A DNA stretch of 64,000 nucleotides. Origin: an uncultured Lachnospiraceae bacterium (GTDB lineage Bacteria > Bacillota > Clostridia > Lachnospirales > Lachnospiraceae). The DNA lies in assembly GCA_947594855.1 (NCBI GenBank), contig CANQEL010000002.1, positions 62,001 through 126,000 of the forward strand. Direction: 5' to 3'. This document shows positions 54,338 to 63,838 of this stretch, in pieces (the stretch's first letter is position 1; each line of letters begins with the position of its first letter). A program made the position numbers and the translations under genes. Below the pieces are notes generated by a model. The model ran no database searches. It was given only the letters and a program-made list of their open reading frames with translations, and was not told the origin of the DNA.

Positions 54338-54375
54338 AGGGAAAGAGAAAAATCTTCTGATTGGATGTGGAGAAT

Positions 54376-54531
54376 ATGCCTGTTATGAGCGCTGAATTAT
54401 ATGAGCGTTTTGCAAATATAAACAAAATTGACCTTGCGATAGCCGAGGCTGAAAAAGAATATGCAGATGGGGAGGCAGCCATTGATGCAGAGACTGCAAA
54501 GGAAAGGCTGAATAAAAAGTGTTATGGATAA
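54376..54531 (+). pseudogene. C-terminal remnant of a Phd/RelB-like antitoxin
   Basis: MPVMSAELYERFANINKIDLAIAEAEKEYADGEAAIDAETAKERLNKKCYG* aligns to the C-terminus of 53414-53677. Confidence 0.75.
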
Positions 54532-54616
54532 ATATACAGTTAAATTGTATCCTAAGGCATTCGAAGTATTGATGGACTCGTTAAATCCTACAGTAAATTT
54601 ACACTGCCTTTTTTAA
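54524..54616 (+). pseudogene. N-terminal remnant of a RelE/ParE toxin
   Basis: MDKYTVKLYPKAFEVLMDSLNP then unrelated sequence and stop; overlaps the antitoxin stop as in the intact pair. Confidence 0.7.
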
Positions 54617-54700
54617 ACAAATACTTGATTTTATGTAGTGCATATGATATATTGTGTGTAGGCAAAAAAAGATAAAATCAAGTTATGCTGGACACAAAAC

Positions 54701-54732
54701 GAACCCCCACAAGTTGCCGCTTGTGAGGGTTC
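54701..54732. terminator. Hairpin, possible shared terminator of convergent type I TA transcripts
   Basis: GAACCCcCACAAG-ttgccg-CTTGTGaGGGTTC. Confidence 0.75.
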
Positions 54733-54762
54733 TTGTCTTATTATAGTGAGACCAGCACTAGG

Positions 54763-54870
54763 CTAATTGCCGCGGTTCTTTCTGTTTAACCATTTGCATA
54801 TGTAATAGGCGATTACACTTGTCACAACAGAAAGTAAAAAAGATAAAATCAAATCAGTTATACCGAACAC
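54763..54870 (-). CDS. Fst-like small hydrophobic type I toxin candidate (35 aa, GTG start)
   Basis: Not in ORF track; VFGITDLILSFLLSVVTSVIAYYICKWLNRKNRGN*; single TM followed by WLN-charged tail; upstream AGAAAGAGGGT RBS. Confidence 0.72.
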   Translation of the reverse strand: MFGITDLILSFLLSVVTSVIAYYICKWLNRKNRGN

Positions 54871-55239
54871 CCTCTTTCTGTTGCCAGATTGGGAGCGACA
54901 ACACAATTATAATGATAGAAATGTCATACAAAATCTTGTGAGTATTTTGAAATATTATATTGTTAAATATAGAACTATTTTGTATAATTGAAGATATTAA
55001 AAACTATAATTCTCGCTGCTTGCACCAACTGTGACATCAGGAATCGCAGCAGATGCAAAAACGAAGCACCTTACTAAATGCAAAGTATGCTATTAGGCTG
55101 TGTGTATACATATTTAAAGCTTGTTTTACAGAAAAAATTTTCTTAATAAAAGAGACAGGCTTTAGTCATTTTTTATTTGGGGGATAGTCATTTTCATGTC
55201 AACTGACAAATCGTTTATTTCATTCAGGTGGAGGAAAAC

Positions 55240-56025
55240 ATGATGAAACAATATATCGTGGATGCATTTACCAATAAACCCTTTTCGGGAAATCCGGCTG
55301 CTGTCTGCGTTATGGAAAGCTGGCCATCAGAAGAAGCTATGATGAAACTGGCTATGGAAAACAATCTGTCAGAAACTGCTTTTATTGTGAAAGAAGAAAA
55401 GGGCTATCATCTGCGTTGGTTTACACCGGGAACGGAAGTTGAGCTATGTGGTCATGCAACGCTGGCATCATCGTTTGTGATTCTTAACTTCTATGAACCG
55501 GATAGCAGCAAAGTAAAATTCAACACGCTCAGTGGTGAGCTGACGATTAGGCGTGATGGGAATCTGTATGAAATGGATTTCCCAACTTACGAGTTGAAGG
55601 AAATTCCGGTTACGGATGCGATGGAAAAGGCATTTGGAGTACGTCCGGTTAAAGCGGTACTTGGACTTGATTTAGTATGCGTTTTTGATTCTGAGGATAC
55701 CGTTAGAAATATGAGTCCGAATCAGGTGCTTTTGACTGGCATTGAGGGTCGAATTCAGAATGCCACGGCACACGGAACAGAAACCGACTGTGTGTCCCGC
55801 AGCTTTTGCCCGAAACTTAGCATTGCGGAAGATCCTGTTTGTGTTTCAGCACATTGTCAGATTGCTGCATTTTGGGCAGAACAGCTGAACAAAGAGGAAA
55901 TTTATGCTTATCAGGCATCGAAGCGTGGTGGTTATCTGCATTGCAGAATAGAGGAAAACAACCGGATTACCATTAGTGGAGAAGCTGCATTGGTAGCGGT
56001 TTCCGAAATTGTTGTTGATCTGTAA
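55240..56025 (+). CDS. PhzF family isomerase
   Basis: VDAFTNKPFSGNPAAVCVM...NLSETAFI...LRWFTPGTEVELCGHATLAS. Confidence 0.95.
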   Translation: MMKQYIVDAFTNKPFSGNPAAVCVMESWPSEEAMMKLAMENNLSETAFIVKEEKGYHLRWFTPGTEVELCGHATLASSFVILNFYEPDSSKVKFNTLSGELTIRRDGNLYEMDFPTYELKEIPVTDAMEKAFGVRPVKAVLGLDLVCVFDSEDTVRNMSPNQVLLTGIEGRIQNATAHGTETDCVSRSFCPKLSIAEDPVCVSAHCQIAAFWAEQLNKEEIYAYQASKRGGYLHCRIEENNRITISGEAALVAVSEIVVDL

Positions 56026-56427
56026 ATTTCAGTTCGTTAAAATAGCCGGTACAACAATTAAAACTAAATAGCAACAACAGCGCAAGGCAGTTCATGATAT
56101 GAGCAAATCTTTGAGTGATCTGAAGAAAATGAAATACTATAAAGAGCATGAACAAGAACTGGCGATGTATGAAAACACAAAGACAGACTTGAAAATGCTG
56201 CTTTCAGAGGGAGAAAGAAATTATGTGATAGGATAGTAAGCGTGATTGTGGTATTATGTTAGAGAAACAAGTCGGGATTTGGAGGAATTAAATGTAGTTT
56301 AGGATATATTGTTGCTGAAAAACAATCTCTCTCCCAACCAATGGTTGAGTTTGATAATTCTACTTACAGTTCGTGTACAGAAACAGATAAAGATTGTAAA
56401 GTTTAGCATGAAAGGGGGCATATTGTA

Positions 56428-57237
56428 ATGAATCAAATTAATACAGGAAAGTTTATTGCCGGCTGCAGAAAAGAAAAAGGATTGACGCAAGCTCAATTAG
56501 CAGAAAAGTTAAACATTACTGACAGAGCTGTTTCTAAATGGGAAACGGGAAAAAGTATGCCTGATTCATCTATTATGTTGGAACTTTGCAATATTTTAGA
56601 TGTTACTGTAAACGACCTATTAACCGGGGAGAGGATAGAGGTAAATAATTATGAAGAAAAAGTAAATGAAAATCTCATTGAATTAAAAAGAAAAGATGAG
56701 AATAATATGAACAAGAACGCCATAATATCAACAATATACACAATCGCTATGGTTATCGGTATTATGGTATGCTGTATATGTGATATTGCTGTTTCGGGAA
56801 CCACGACATGGTCACTTATTGTGATTAGCTCTGTCTTGGTTACATGGATAACATCTTTTCCGGTTATATTGTTGGGAAAGAAGGGTGTGTTGGTGGCAAT
56901 GATTGCTATTAGTATTCTCATTGTACCATTTATGTACATATTAAGTATTTTGATAAAAGTCAATGAGGTATTTCACATTGGTGCGATTATATCGATTATT
57001 TCACTTGTATTTTTGTGGATAATTTATATTATATATCGTCGGCTTAAAGAACGAAAACTATTGGCAACAGGAACTACATTCTTGTTTGCAATCCCATTTA
57101 CATTTTTGATAAATAGTATATTGTCAAAAATGATCAGAGAGCCTGTAATTGATATTTGGGATATATTGTCTGTATTTATTCTGTTTATTATAGCAGTTGC
57201 TTTTATCATTGGAGATTATGCAAGAAAAAAGGTTTAA
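56428..57237 (+). CDS. XRE-family regulator with C-terminal membrane domain
   Basis: IAGCRKEKGLTQAQLAEKLNITDRAVSKWETGKSMPD; four or more TM segments. Confidence 0.92.
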   Translation: MNQINTGKFIAGCRKEKGLTQAQLAEKLNITDRAVSKWETGKSMPDSSIMLELCNILDVTVNDLLTGERIEVNNYEEKVNENLIELKRKDENNMNKNAIISTIYTIAMVIGIMVCCICDIAVSGTTTWSLIVISSVLVTWITSFPVILLGKKGVLVAMIAISILIVPFMYILSILIKVNEVFHIGAIISIISLVFLWIIYIIYRRLKERKLLATGTTFLFAIPFTFLINSILSKMIREPVIDIWDILSVFILFIIAVAFIIGDYARKKV

Positions 57238-57307
57238 ACTGCTCTTTCTGTTTTTTCATACTCTGTCAAAAGTTAAAGCCTCGAAAAATCAATAATGCAT
57301 ATAAATA

Positions 57308-57336
57308 TTGACATTACATCGCATAATGTCTATAAT
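57308..57336 (+). promoter_or_regulatory. hipBA promoter with operator-like dyad
   Basis: TTGACA-17-TATAAT; GACATTA-N7-TAATGTC inverted repeat in the spacer. Confidence 0.75.
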
Positions 57337-57351
57337 TAAAAACATAAGGCG

Positions 57352-57678
57352 GTGATTGACATGGGGAGAAAAGCGGTGCTCATATTACCTGGCACGGCGG
57401 AGATACTAAGCAGGATGGGAAACCAGATCCGGCTTGCCAGACTGCGACGGAATTTGTCCGTTGAACTAGTGGCGGAACGGGCGGATATCAGTAGGGCGAC
57501 GCTTTGGAAAGTGGAGAAGGGAGATCCGTCAGTCGCCATCGGAATCTATGCGGCGGTTCTTCATGCTCTGAACAACATGGATACGGATCTTTTGCTTGTG
57601 GCGAAGGATGACGTCATGGGAAGGACCATGCAGGATCTGGAATTGTCGGTTCGGAAACGGGCAAGAAAGGAGAAATGA
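57352..57678 (+). CDS. HipB-like XRE antitoxin/regulator
   Basis: GNQIRLARLRRNLSVELVAERADISRATLWKVEKGDPSVAIGIYAAVLHAL. Confidence 0.9.
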   Translation: MIDMGRKAVLILPGTAEILSRMGNQIRLARLRRNLSVELVAERADISRATLWKVEKGDPSVAIGIYAAVLHALNNMDTDLLLVAKDDVMGRTMQDLELSVRKRARKEK

Positions 57679-57679
57679 T

Positions 57680-58936
57680 ATGCCGCAGGTATATGTATAT
57701 GAGGAATTCAGTTCGGGACTCCCAAAGCTTATGGGTATTCTTTATTCGGATGTTCTGAGAGGAAGGGAGCATATTTCCTTTGAGTTTGACAGGGACTGGC
57801 TGAAACAGACTAAGATGAAATTTTATATAGATCCGGATCTGGGATTGTTTTCCGGCAGACAATATCCGGACGGGAAGGATATGTTTGGATTGTTCGCCGA
57901 TGCATCTCCGGATCGGTGGGGCAGGACGCTGATGGATCGCCGGGAGCGATTTACGGCGGATCGCGAGGAGAGAAAACCGCGGAAGCTGAACGACAGTGAT
58001 TATCTTTTAGGAGTATATGACGAGACAAGAATGGGAGCGCTGCGTTTTAGGAAAGATCCGGACGGGGCATTCGTTTCTGACGATCGGGAAATGGCGGTTC
58101 CGCCGTGGATTGCACTACGCACACTCGAGGAAGCGTCCCGAAATTTTGAAAATGAAGAAACCACGATGCAGGAGAAATGGCTTAATCAGCTGATAAGACC
58201 GGGTTCTTCCCTTGGCGGGGCGAGACCGAAGGCAACCGTGAGAAGTCCGGAAGGAAGTCTGTGGATTGCTAAGTTTCCGTCCCGCAAGGATGATTACAAC
58301 GTGGGAGCTTGGGAGAAAACGGCGTATGATCTTGCGGGACTTTGCGGACTGAATGTATCGGAAGCAAGATTGGAAAAATTCTCTAAGTATGGGAGTACAT
58401 TTCTTGTCCGGAGGTTCGACCGTGACGGAACGAATCGGATTCATTTTGCGTCTGCGATGACTATGCTTGGAAGAACGGATGGAATGTCAGCCTCAGATGG
58501 GGCGGGTTATTTGGATATTGCCTCCTTTTTGAAATCTTACGGCGCAAGACCGAAAGAGGACTTGGCTGAATTGTGGAAAAGGATAGTGTTTAACATGGCG
58601 ATATCCAATACCGACGACCATTTACGAAATCACGGTTTTCTGCTGACGAAAGAAGGCTGGAGGCTTGCGCCGCTTTATGATATCAATCCGGTACCGTATG
58701 GAGATACGCTGTCTCTTATGGTGGACGAGACCGGCAATGAGATCTCAATTTCGACTGCGGTCAGCGCTGCTGTGCATTATGGGGTCGCGAGAAAAGATGC
58801 GGAGATGATAGCCGGGGAAATATGCCGGACTGTCGGAGAACAGTGGGAGAAGGCAGCCGTAGCCAACGGGCTGTCGCGGGCGGCATGTAATTACATGAGA
58901 CCGGCATTTGATGCATGCAGGGAGTGGTTGGTATGA
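57680..58936 (+). CDS. HipA-like Ser/Thr kinase toxin
   Basis: SSLGGARPKATV; NMAISNTDDHLRNHGFLL; LAPLYDINP. Confidence 0.93.
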   Translation: MPQVYVYEEFSSGLPKLMGILYSDVLRGREHISFEFDRDWLKQTKMKFYIDPDLGLFSGRQYPDGKDMFGLFADASPDRWGRTLMDRRERFTADREERKPRKLNDSDYLLGVYDETRMGALRFRKDPDGAFVSDDREMAVPPWIALRTLEEASRNFENEETTMQEKWLNQLIRPGSSLGGARPKATVRSPEGSLWIAKFPSRKDDYNVGAWEKTAYDLAGLCGLNVSEARLEKFSKYGSTFLVRRFDRDGTNRIHFASAMTMLGRTDGMSASDGAGYLDIASFLKSYGARPKEDLAELWKRIVFNMAISNTDDHLRNHGFLLTKEGWRLAPLYDINPVPYGDTLSLMVDETGNEISISTAVSAAVHYGVARKDAEMIAGEICRTVGEQWEKAAVANGLSRAACNYMRPAFDACREWLV

Positions 58937-59145
58937 AATGTATGGAATTAAAAAATACCGGTACAATGATTTAAAAACTAGGTACAAACTTACAGTATAA
59001 GTGACAATAAAGATTGGGATTGCTCTCGTAGCAGTCCCTTTTATTTTTTTAACAAAATGTACATATATTATGGTATTATATTTCTAAAGATTTGGATTTT
59101 GTGAGAAAATGTTGTATAACCAAATTTATAATGGAGGTTATTTTT

Positions 59146-60846
59146 ATGAAAGACAAAATTAGGAGTAATATTATAGTAGCAGCATTGCTGATATTTGCAT
59201 TGGCATTGCAGATTATTGTACCGGCTTCCGGCGCAACTGCAAGTACGGATGAGTCAGGTAATCCGGATCCGAATTTCCACATATATATCGCATTCGGACA
59301 GAGTAACATGGAAGGGCATGCGCCGGCTGAAGAGCAGGATATGACTGTAGATGAGAACTATCTTATGATGCAGACTGCTGAAGGCATGAAAACGGCAGAT
59401 GGTAAAAAAAAGAAAGTCGGAAAGTGGTATCCGGCAGTGCCGAAGCTTGCAAACAGCAATACAGTAGGTATTGGAGTATGTGACTATTTTGGCAGGAGAA
59501 TGTTGGAGATTAAGCAGGAGACTAATCCTGACGCTAAAGTGGGAGTCATAGTTGTTGCTGTTGCGGGAGCAAGTATTAAAGCTTTTGATAAGGATCAATA
59601 TGGCTCTTATCTGGCGGGTGAAGCAGAATGGATGCGGAGTATAGCCAAACAGTATGGCAGCAACCCTTATCAGAGGATAATAGATATGGCAAAGCTTGCA
59701 CAGAAAGACGGAGTTATAAAAGGCATTATAATGCATCAGGGAGAAACTGATGCCGCATCAAGCTATTGGACAGATGAAGTTAAAAAGATATATGGCGATA
59801 TGGTTACAGACCTTGGGCTTTCTGACAATATTCCACTGCTTGCGGGCGAATGTCTCCAGCGTCTTCAGGGACAGAATAATAATATCAACAAGCTTCCTGA
59901 ATTGAACAGCAATTTCCATGTGGTTTCTTCAGAGGGCTTTAGCGGAGAGAGTGATGGACTGCATTTTACGGCGGCAGATTACAGGGAATATGGAGCAAGA
60001 TATGCCGAGCTTATGGCTAAGGTTGAACCTCAGTATACATTCAGAGAGCCTGTTTATGAGTGGTCGGCTGACAATACAAGCGTAACAGCTAAAAGAGTTT
60101 GTAATGAGCTTCCATTTTATGTTGAGGAGGAAACGGTAAGTGTAACAAAAGAAGTTAAGGATGAAATGACGGAGCCGGACCCGATTATACCGTCGCATAT
60201 AGTACGAATAACTGTATACACAAGTGATGATTTTAAAAATCCTGCATTTACCAGACAGACAAAAATAGAAAAAATAGATATAATATCTGATCCGACGGAA
60301 TCACCAAAACCTGACAAAGGAGATTCTTCTGATGTACAGGAAGAAAAACCAACCGAAACGCCAACAATCATGCCGACTAGTACTCCATCAGCAGAACCAA
60401 CTGAAGTACCAAATCAGGATAATAAACCTGCAACACCAACACAAGTTCCAACACCGCCGAAGGAAAACACAGGCAACAATCCTATAGAAGGTAACGTTAA
60501 CAACGCATCGGATATCAGTAAAACGGACACTGGCACACAGATGGCGGCTCAACCCACAGATGAGAATAAAAGTCAAACGGTAGATAGCGTTACGGTGATG
60601 ATACTCAAATTAAACGGTGTTAAGTGTATTGCCGGCTCTAAAAAGATAACCGGCAAAGTATCGGTATCAAAAGCAGAGGTCAAGATAAAAGTAGGAAGCA
60701 AGGCTTATAAAAAAGCTGTGGTAAAAGGAAAGAAATTTACGTTAAGGCTTGGTTATAAGCTCAGGAAAAATACAAAAGTGACTATAAAAGCCACTAAGAA
60801 AGGATATAAGGGGATTGTTAAAAAGTACAAGGTGAAGCAGATATAG
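59146..60846 (+). CDS. Secreted sialate O-acetylesterase (SASA/CE6-like) with Pro/Thr linker and C-terminal Ig-like domain
   Basis: HIYIAFGQSNMEGHAPAEEQD; GIIMHQGETDA; DGLHFTAADYREYGARYAELM. Confidence 0.9.
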   Translation: MKDKIRSNIIVAALLIFALALQIIVPASGATASTDESGNPDPNFHIYIAFGQSNMEGHAPAEEQDMTVDENYLMMQTAEGMKTADGKKKKVGKWYPAVPKLANSNTVGIGVCDYFGRRMLEIKQETNPDAKVGVIVVAVAGASIKAFDKDQYGSYLAGEAEWMRSIAKQYGSNPYQRIIDMAKLAQKDGVIKGIIMHQGETDAASSYWTDEVKKIYGDMVTDLGLSDNIPLLAGECLQRLQGQNNNINKLPELNSNFHVVSSEGFSGESDGLHFTAADYREYGARYAELMAKVEPQYTFREPVYEWSADNTSVTAKRVCNELPFYVEEETVSVTKEVKDEMTEPDPIIPSHIVRITVYTSDDFKNPAFTRQTKIEKIDIISDPTESPKPDKGDSSDVQEEKPTETPTIMPTSTPSAEPTEVPNQDNKPATPTQVPTPPKENTGNNPIEGNVNNASDISKTDTGTQMAAQPTDENKSQTVDSVTVMILKLNGVKCIAGSKKITGKVSVSKAEVKIKVGSKAYKKAVVKGKKFTLRLGYKLRKNTKVTIKATKKGYKGIVKKYKVKQI

Positions 60847-60996
60847 TGAACTTTATAGGAATTATTAAGAACGCAGTATAATTATGTTATAATAATGCTA
60901 CATTTTGAAGGAGCGGAAATTGCACACAGACAGTAGAAACCTATGTGAAAAATTAAAAGATTATAATCGCTTAAATAAATTAAGAAGGTGTGTATT

Positions 60997-61548
60997 ATGG
61001 GCAAATATATAACAAACAAAAAGGATATGAAGTTTCAGAGCCAGGATGCATTAAAGACGGTACAGGCAGTAATTGATGATGCAGATAAAGCTTTAAAAGA
61101 TAAATCTAGAAGAATGGAAGATTCTCCTATTGGAGAGACTGTAGCGGGTGCTGTTGGAGTAGGTATCGGAGCTGGCATAGGATTTGCAGGTCTTTATTTT
61201 GGAGGTTCAGTTGCAGGTTTAAGTGCAGCAGGAATTACTAGTGGTCTTGCCGCAGCTGGTGGTCTGATTGGTGGAGGCATGGCAGCCGGGATTGCTGTAT
61301 TGGCGGCTCCTGCTATTATTTTAGGCGGCACATGCATAGGTGTTGCCTCACATAGCAAAAATAAAAAGTTACGTGAGGCTAAAGAATTGGTATATAAGAA
61401 TGCGCTTAAAAAACAAATAGCGATTATAAAAGTACTAAAAGAAGAATCAAATGCTGATAAAGAGAGAATAGATTATCTTAATGGTTTAAATATTTTGTTG
61501 CAGAGTGCAATAAGAGATTTACAACATGATTTGGGAATTGAAAAATGA
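60997..61548 (+). CDS. Unknown: glycine-rich hydrophobic core flanked by charged helices
   Basis: GAVGVGIGAGIGFAGLYFGGSVAGLSAAGITSGLAAAGGLIGGGMAAGIAVLAAPAIILGG; RBS AAGAAGGTGTG. Confidence 0.7.
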   Translation: MGKYITNKKDMKFQSQDALKTVQAVIDDADKALKDKSRRMEDSPIGETVAGAVGVGIGAGIGFAGLYFGGSVAGLSAAGITSGLAAAGGLIGGGMAAGIAVLAAPAIILGGTCIGVASHSKNKKLREAKELVYKNALKKQIAIIKVLKEESNADKERIDYLNGLNILLQSAIRDLQHDLGIEK

Positions 61549-61578
61549 ACTAAAACATTATAAGTAGAGGCTAGGAAA

Positions 61579-62997
61579 ATGAGTAGGTTTAATTATACGG
61601 ATGAAGAAATGCAAATAAATAAAGTTCTGAAAATGGGTCAGGATATGTCTAAAGATCTGTTGTTAGATGAAACACTTAATACATCGCGCTTATCTGCTGA
61701 TGATAGTATTAAATCATCTATAATGTCGTTGAAAGAATTAAAAAAAGATAAAGAGGTAGATGAGTTATCAACTCAAATTGAGGCTAAAGGAAAAGATAGA
61801 AAATTTGAGCATAGGCCTCAGCTTGAGGAGTGGGAAACTATTCACACAGGGGCAGAGGAATATGTTTCGGGCATTGTGACATTGGAAGACATTCTTTCTG
61901 AGACAGAAATACAAGAAACATTCCAAGAATTACAAGAGATTAATGATATATTTTCAAGAAAGACAAGCATTGTTAATAAGACCGATTTGTCATTTCTTGC
62001 TATTGCAACAGCTCTTCAAGTTGTAAAATCATTAATATTTCCATATATTGCAGAAAAATTTGATTATGGAAAGAGTTTTGCTTCCGATAAGAGACTAGAC
62101 CATAATGACAAGACAATTGAAAAAGCGCATAGGGAAGCAAATGATAAATTCAGAGATAAAAATTTGGAAAAGCATGGTACAGGATCTTGGATTAATATTT
62201 TGTATCAAACCGTTCCTTATGACATAACCAAGGGGTCTAAAGACATTGGTATTAACATGGGTGGTAAATATCATCGTATGTACACTTTGGGTCATGATCC
62301 AATATTAGGATGGATATTTGGCACAGTAAATATTTTGACGGATTGTATTACCTTTAATAACTTTCATAACAATCGAATTTCAAGGGTGGATCCAATAACT
62401 GGCGCAAAAAAAATGGTTATCACTCCAGAAATTGTTCCAATGGGTAAGATGTTTAGTGAATGTTATCAACATATAAAAGCTGATCGTTTGAATCTTCCAG
62501 CAGCTCTGTTTGCGCAGGCAAAACATTTAGAATCCGATAAATATACTAAACTTGGACTTCCTGTTCCGTTGTTGTCAAGTATAAACGAGAATTTTGCCAG
62601 TAAATTGTATAGTAAAAACTATGATGAGCTGTGTTTTGCTCGCGATGTAAAAATAGTTGGCAGTTCATTTGTAGTATCAAAACTTTTTGATATTATCATT
62701 GCTTTAATACATGGATTGTTTAAAAAAGAGGATGAAAATAAGGATTTGTTTGAAGTTAGAACGAGAAAGATTTTAATGATTGCCAATACTATCGCATCAA
62801 CGAGTACAATAATAAATGCAGCCATTACTAGTAATCCTAAAAATCTTGATATAGGTAGTTTATTAAATACTGTTACGCATCTTTTTTCTGATATACGATT
62901 AATGGTTAAAATAAAACAGGAATTTATAGAAAGTGAAATATCAGATAGATTGCAAAAAGAAATTCAGGAAATCGATAACCTTTTTGAAAATATATAA
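61579..62997 (+). CDS. Unknown 472 aa protein
   Basis: Intact ORF; HRMYTLGHDPILGWIFGTVNILTDCITFNN central motif; hydrophobic stretches; same strand and tight spacing with neighbours. Confidence 0.75.
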   Translation: MSRFNYTDEEMQINKVLKMGQDMSKDLLLDETLNTSRLSADDSIKSSIMSLKELKKDKEVDELSTQIEAKGKDRKFEHRPQLEEWETIHTGAEEYVSGIVTLEDILSETEIQETFQELQEINDIFSRKTSIVNKTDLSFLAIATALQVVKSLIFPYIAEKFDYGKSFASDKRLDHNDKTIEKAHREANDKFRDKNLEKHGTGSWINILYQTVPYDITKGSKDIGINMGGKYHRMYTLGHDPILGWIFGTVNILTDCITFNNFHNNRISRVDPITGAKKMVITPEIVPMGKMFSECYQHIKADRLNLPAALFAQAKHLESDKYTKLGLPVPLLSSINENFASKLYSKNYDELCFARDVKIVGSSFVVSKLFDIIIALIHGLFKKEDENKDLFEVRTRKILMIANTIASTSTIINAAITSNPKNLDIGSLLNTVTHLFSDIRLMVKIKQEFIESEISDRLQKEIQEIDNLFENI

Positions 62998-63019
62998 ATA
63001 AAATATTGGAGTGGATGAT

Positions 63020-63832
63020 ATGGAATTGCTTAGTGAGAGCAAAAGAAAATGGCTATTATATTATGTGATTTGTACCATCATCCCCAGTGTGCTTTATTAT
63101 TTCTTTTGGGATAATCCTATTGTAAGAACAGTAGTAATAATGTTTATTGGGATTCAGGCAATAATATTTGTATTTTTTTGGCTTGTTCTCATATTTAAAT
63201 GGAAAGCACATTGCAGAATGATAGTCACATTGATTTATCTTGGTTTTACCATATATGAAGGAATAAATGGTAATTTAGTTAAGTGGTACATAATTATTCC
63301 GACTTTTTTATTTACAGAAGTATATATGTTATGGAATTTGGGAGGAGTTGTAAATTGTATAATTGCTAGTCCTCATAGAAATACATTAAATAGTAAGATT
63401 TCTGCGGGAATTGTTTTGTACAATAAATATTCTGGTGGATTGGATGTATATAATGAAAATAATGGTTTAGGTTTTTTTAAGAAAGTTCGGAAAAAGAAAG
63501 CCCCAGATTGGAAAAAACTTGGGTTTAATTATACAGCATTAGATATGTTTCAATTTGATATTGCGATAAATGGAATAGATGTATTGCAGTTTGAGATAAA
63601 AGAGCAAAAACTCGATGAAATTATTAATGATATAGATGACAAGAACGACGTTATAGCTGGTAATTCAAGAATACATGATGACAAAGTACGTATCGATAAG
63701 ATTTATGAAGAAGCAAAATCTATGGGAGTAGATTTATCTGAGTGCGGTGAAATAGGGAAAGACATTGAAATTATAAATGGTAAAAATATAAAAGCAGGGA
63801 AACCTATTCTAAAAAGAAAATTAAGAGGGTGA
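63020..63832 (+). CDS. Unknown protein, N-terminal TM domain plus cytoplasmic domain
   Basis: Three to four TM segments then FNYTALDMFQFDIAINGIDVLQFEIKEQ; RBS ATTGGAGTGG. Confidence 0.75.
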   Translation: MELLSESKRKWLLYYVICTIIPSVLYYFFWDNPIVRTVVIMFIGIQAIIFVFFWLVLIFKWKAHCRMIVTLIYLGFTIYEGINGNLVKWYIIIPTFLFTEVYMLWNLGGVVNCIIASPHRNTLNSKISAGIVLYNKYSGGLDVYNENNGLGFFKKVRKKKAPDWKKLGFNYTALDMFQFDIAINGIDVLQFEIKEQKLDEIINDIDDKNDVIAGNSRIHDDKVRIDKIYEEAKSMGVDLSECGEIGKDIEIINGKNIKAGKPILKRKLRG

Positions 63833-63838
63833 CAAATT

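Noticed and set aside
56335-56347. CAACCAATGGTTG palindrome upstream of the XRE regulator
   Set aside because: Short dyad, expected by chance at this scale; no second copy or promoter alignment noted.
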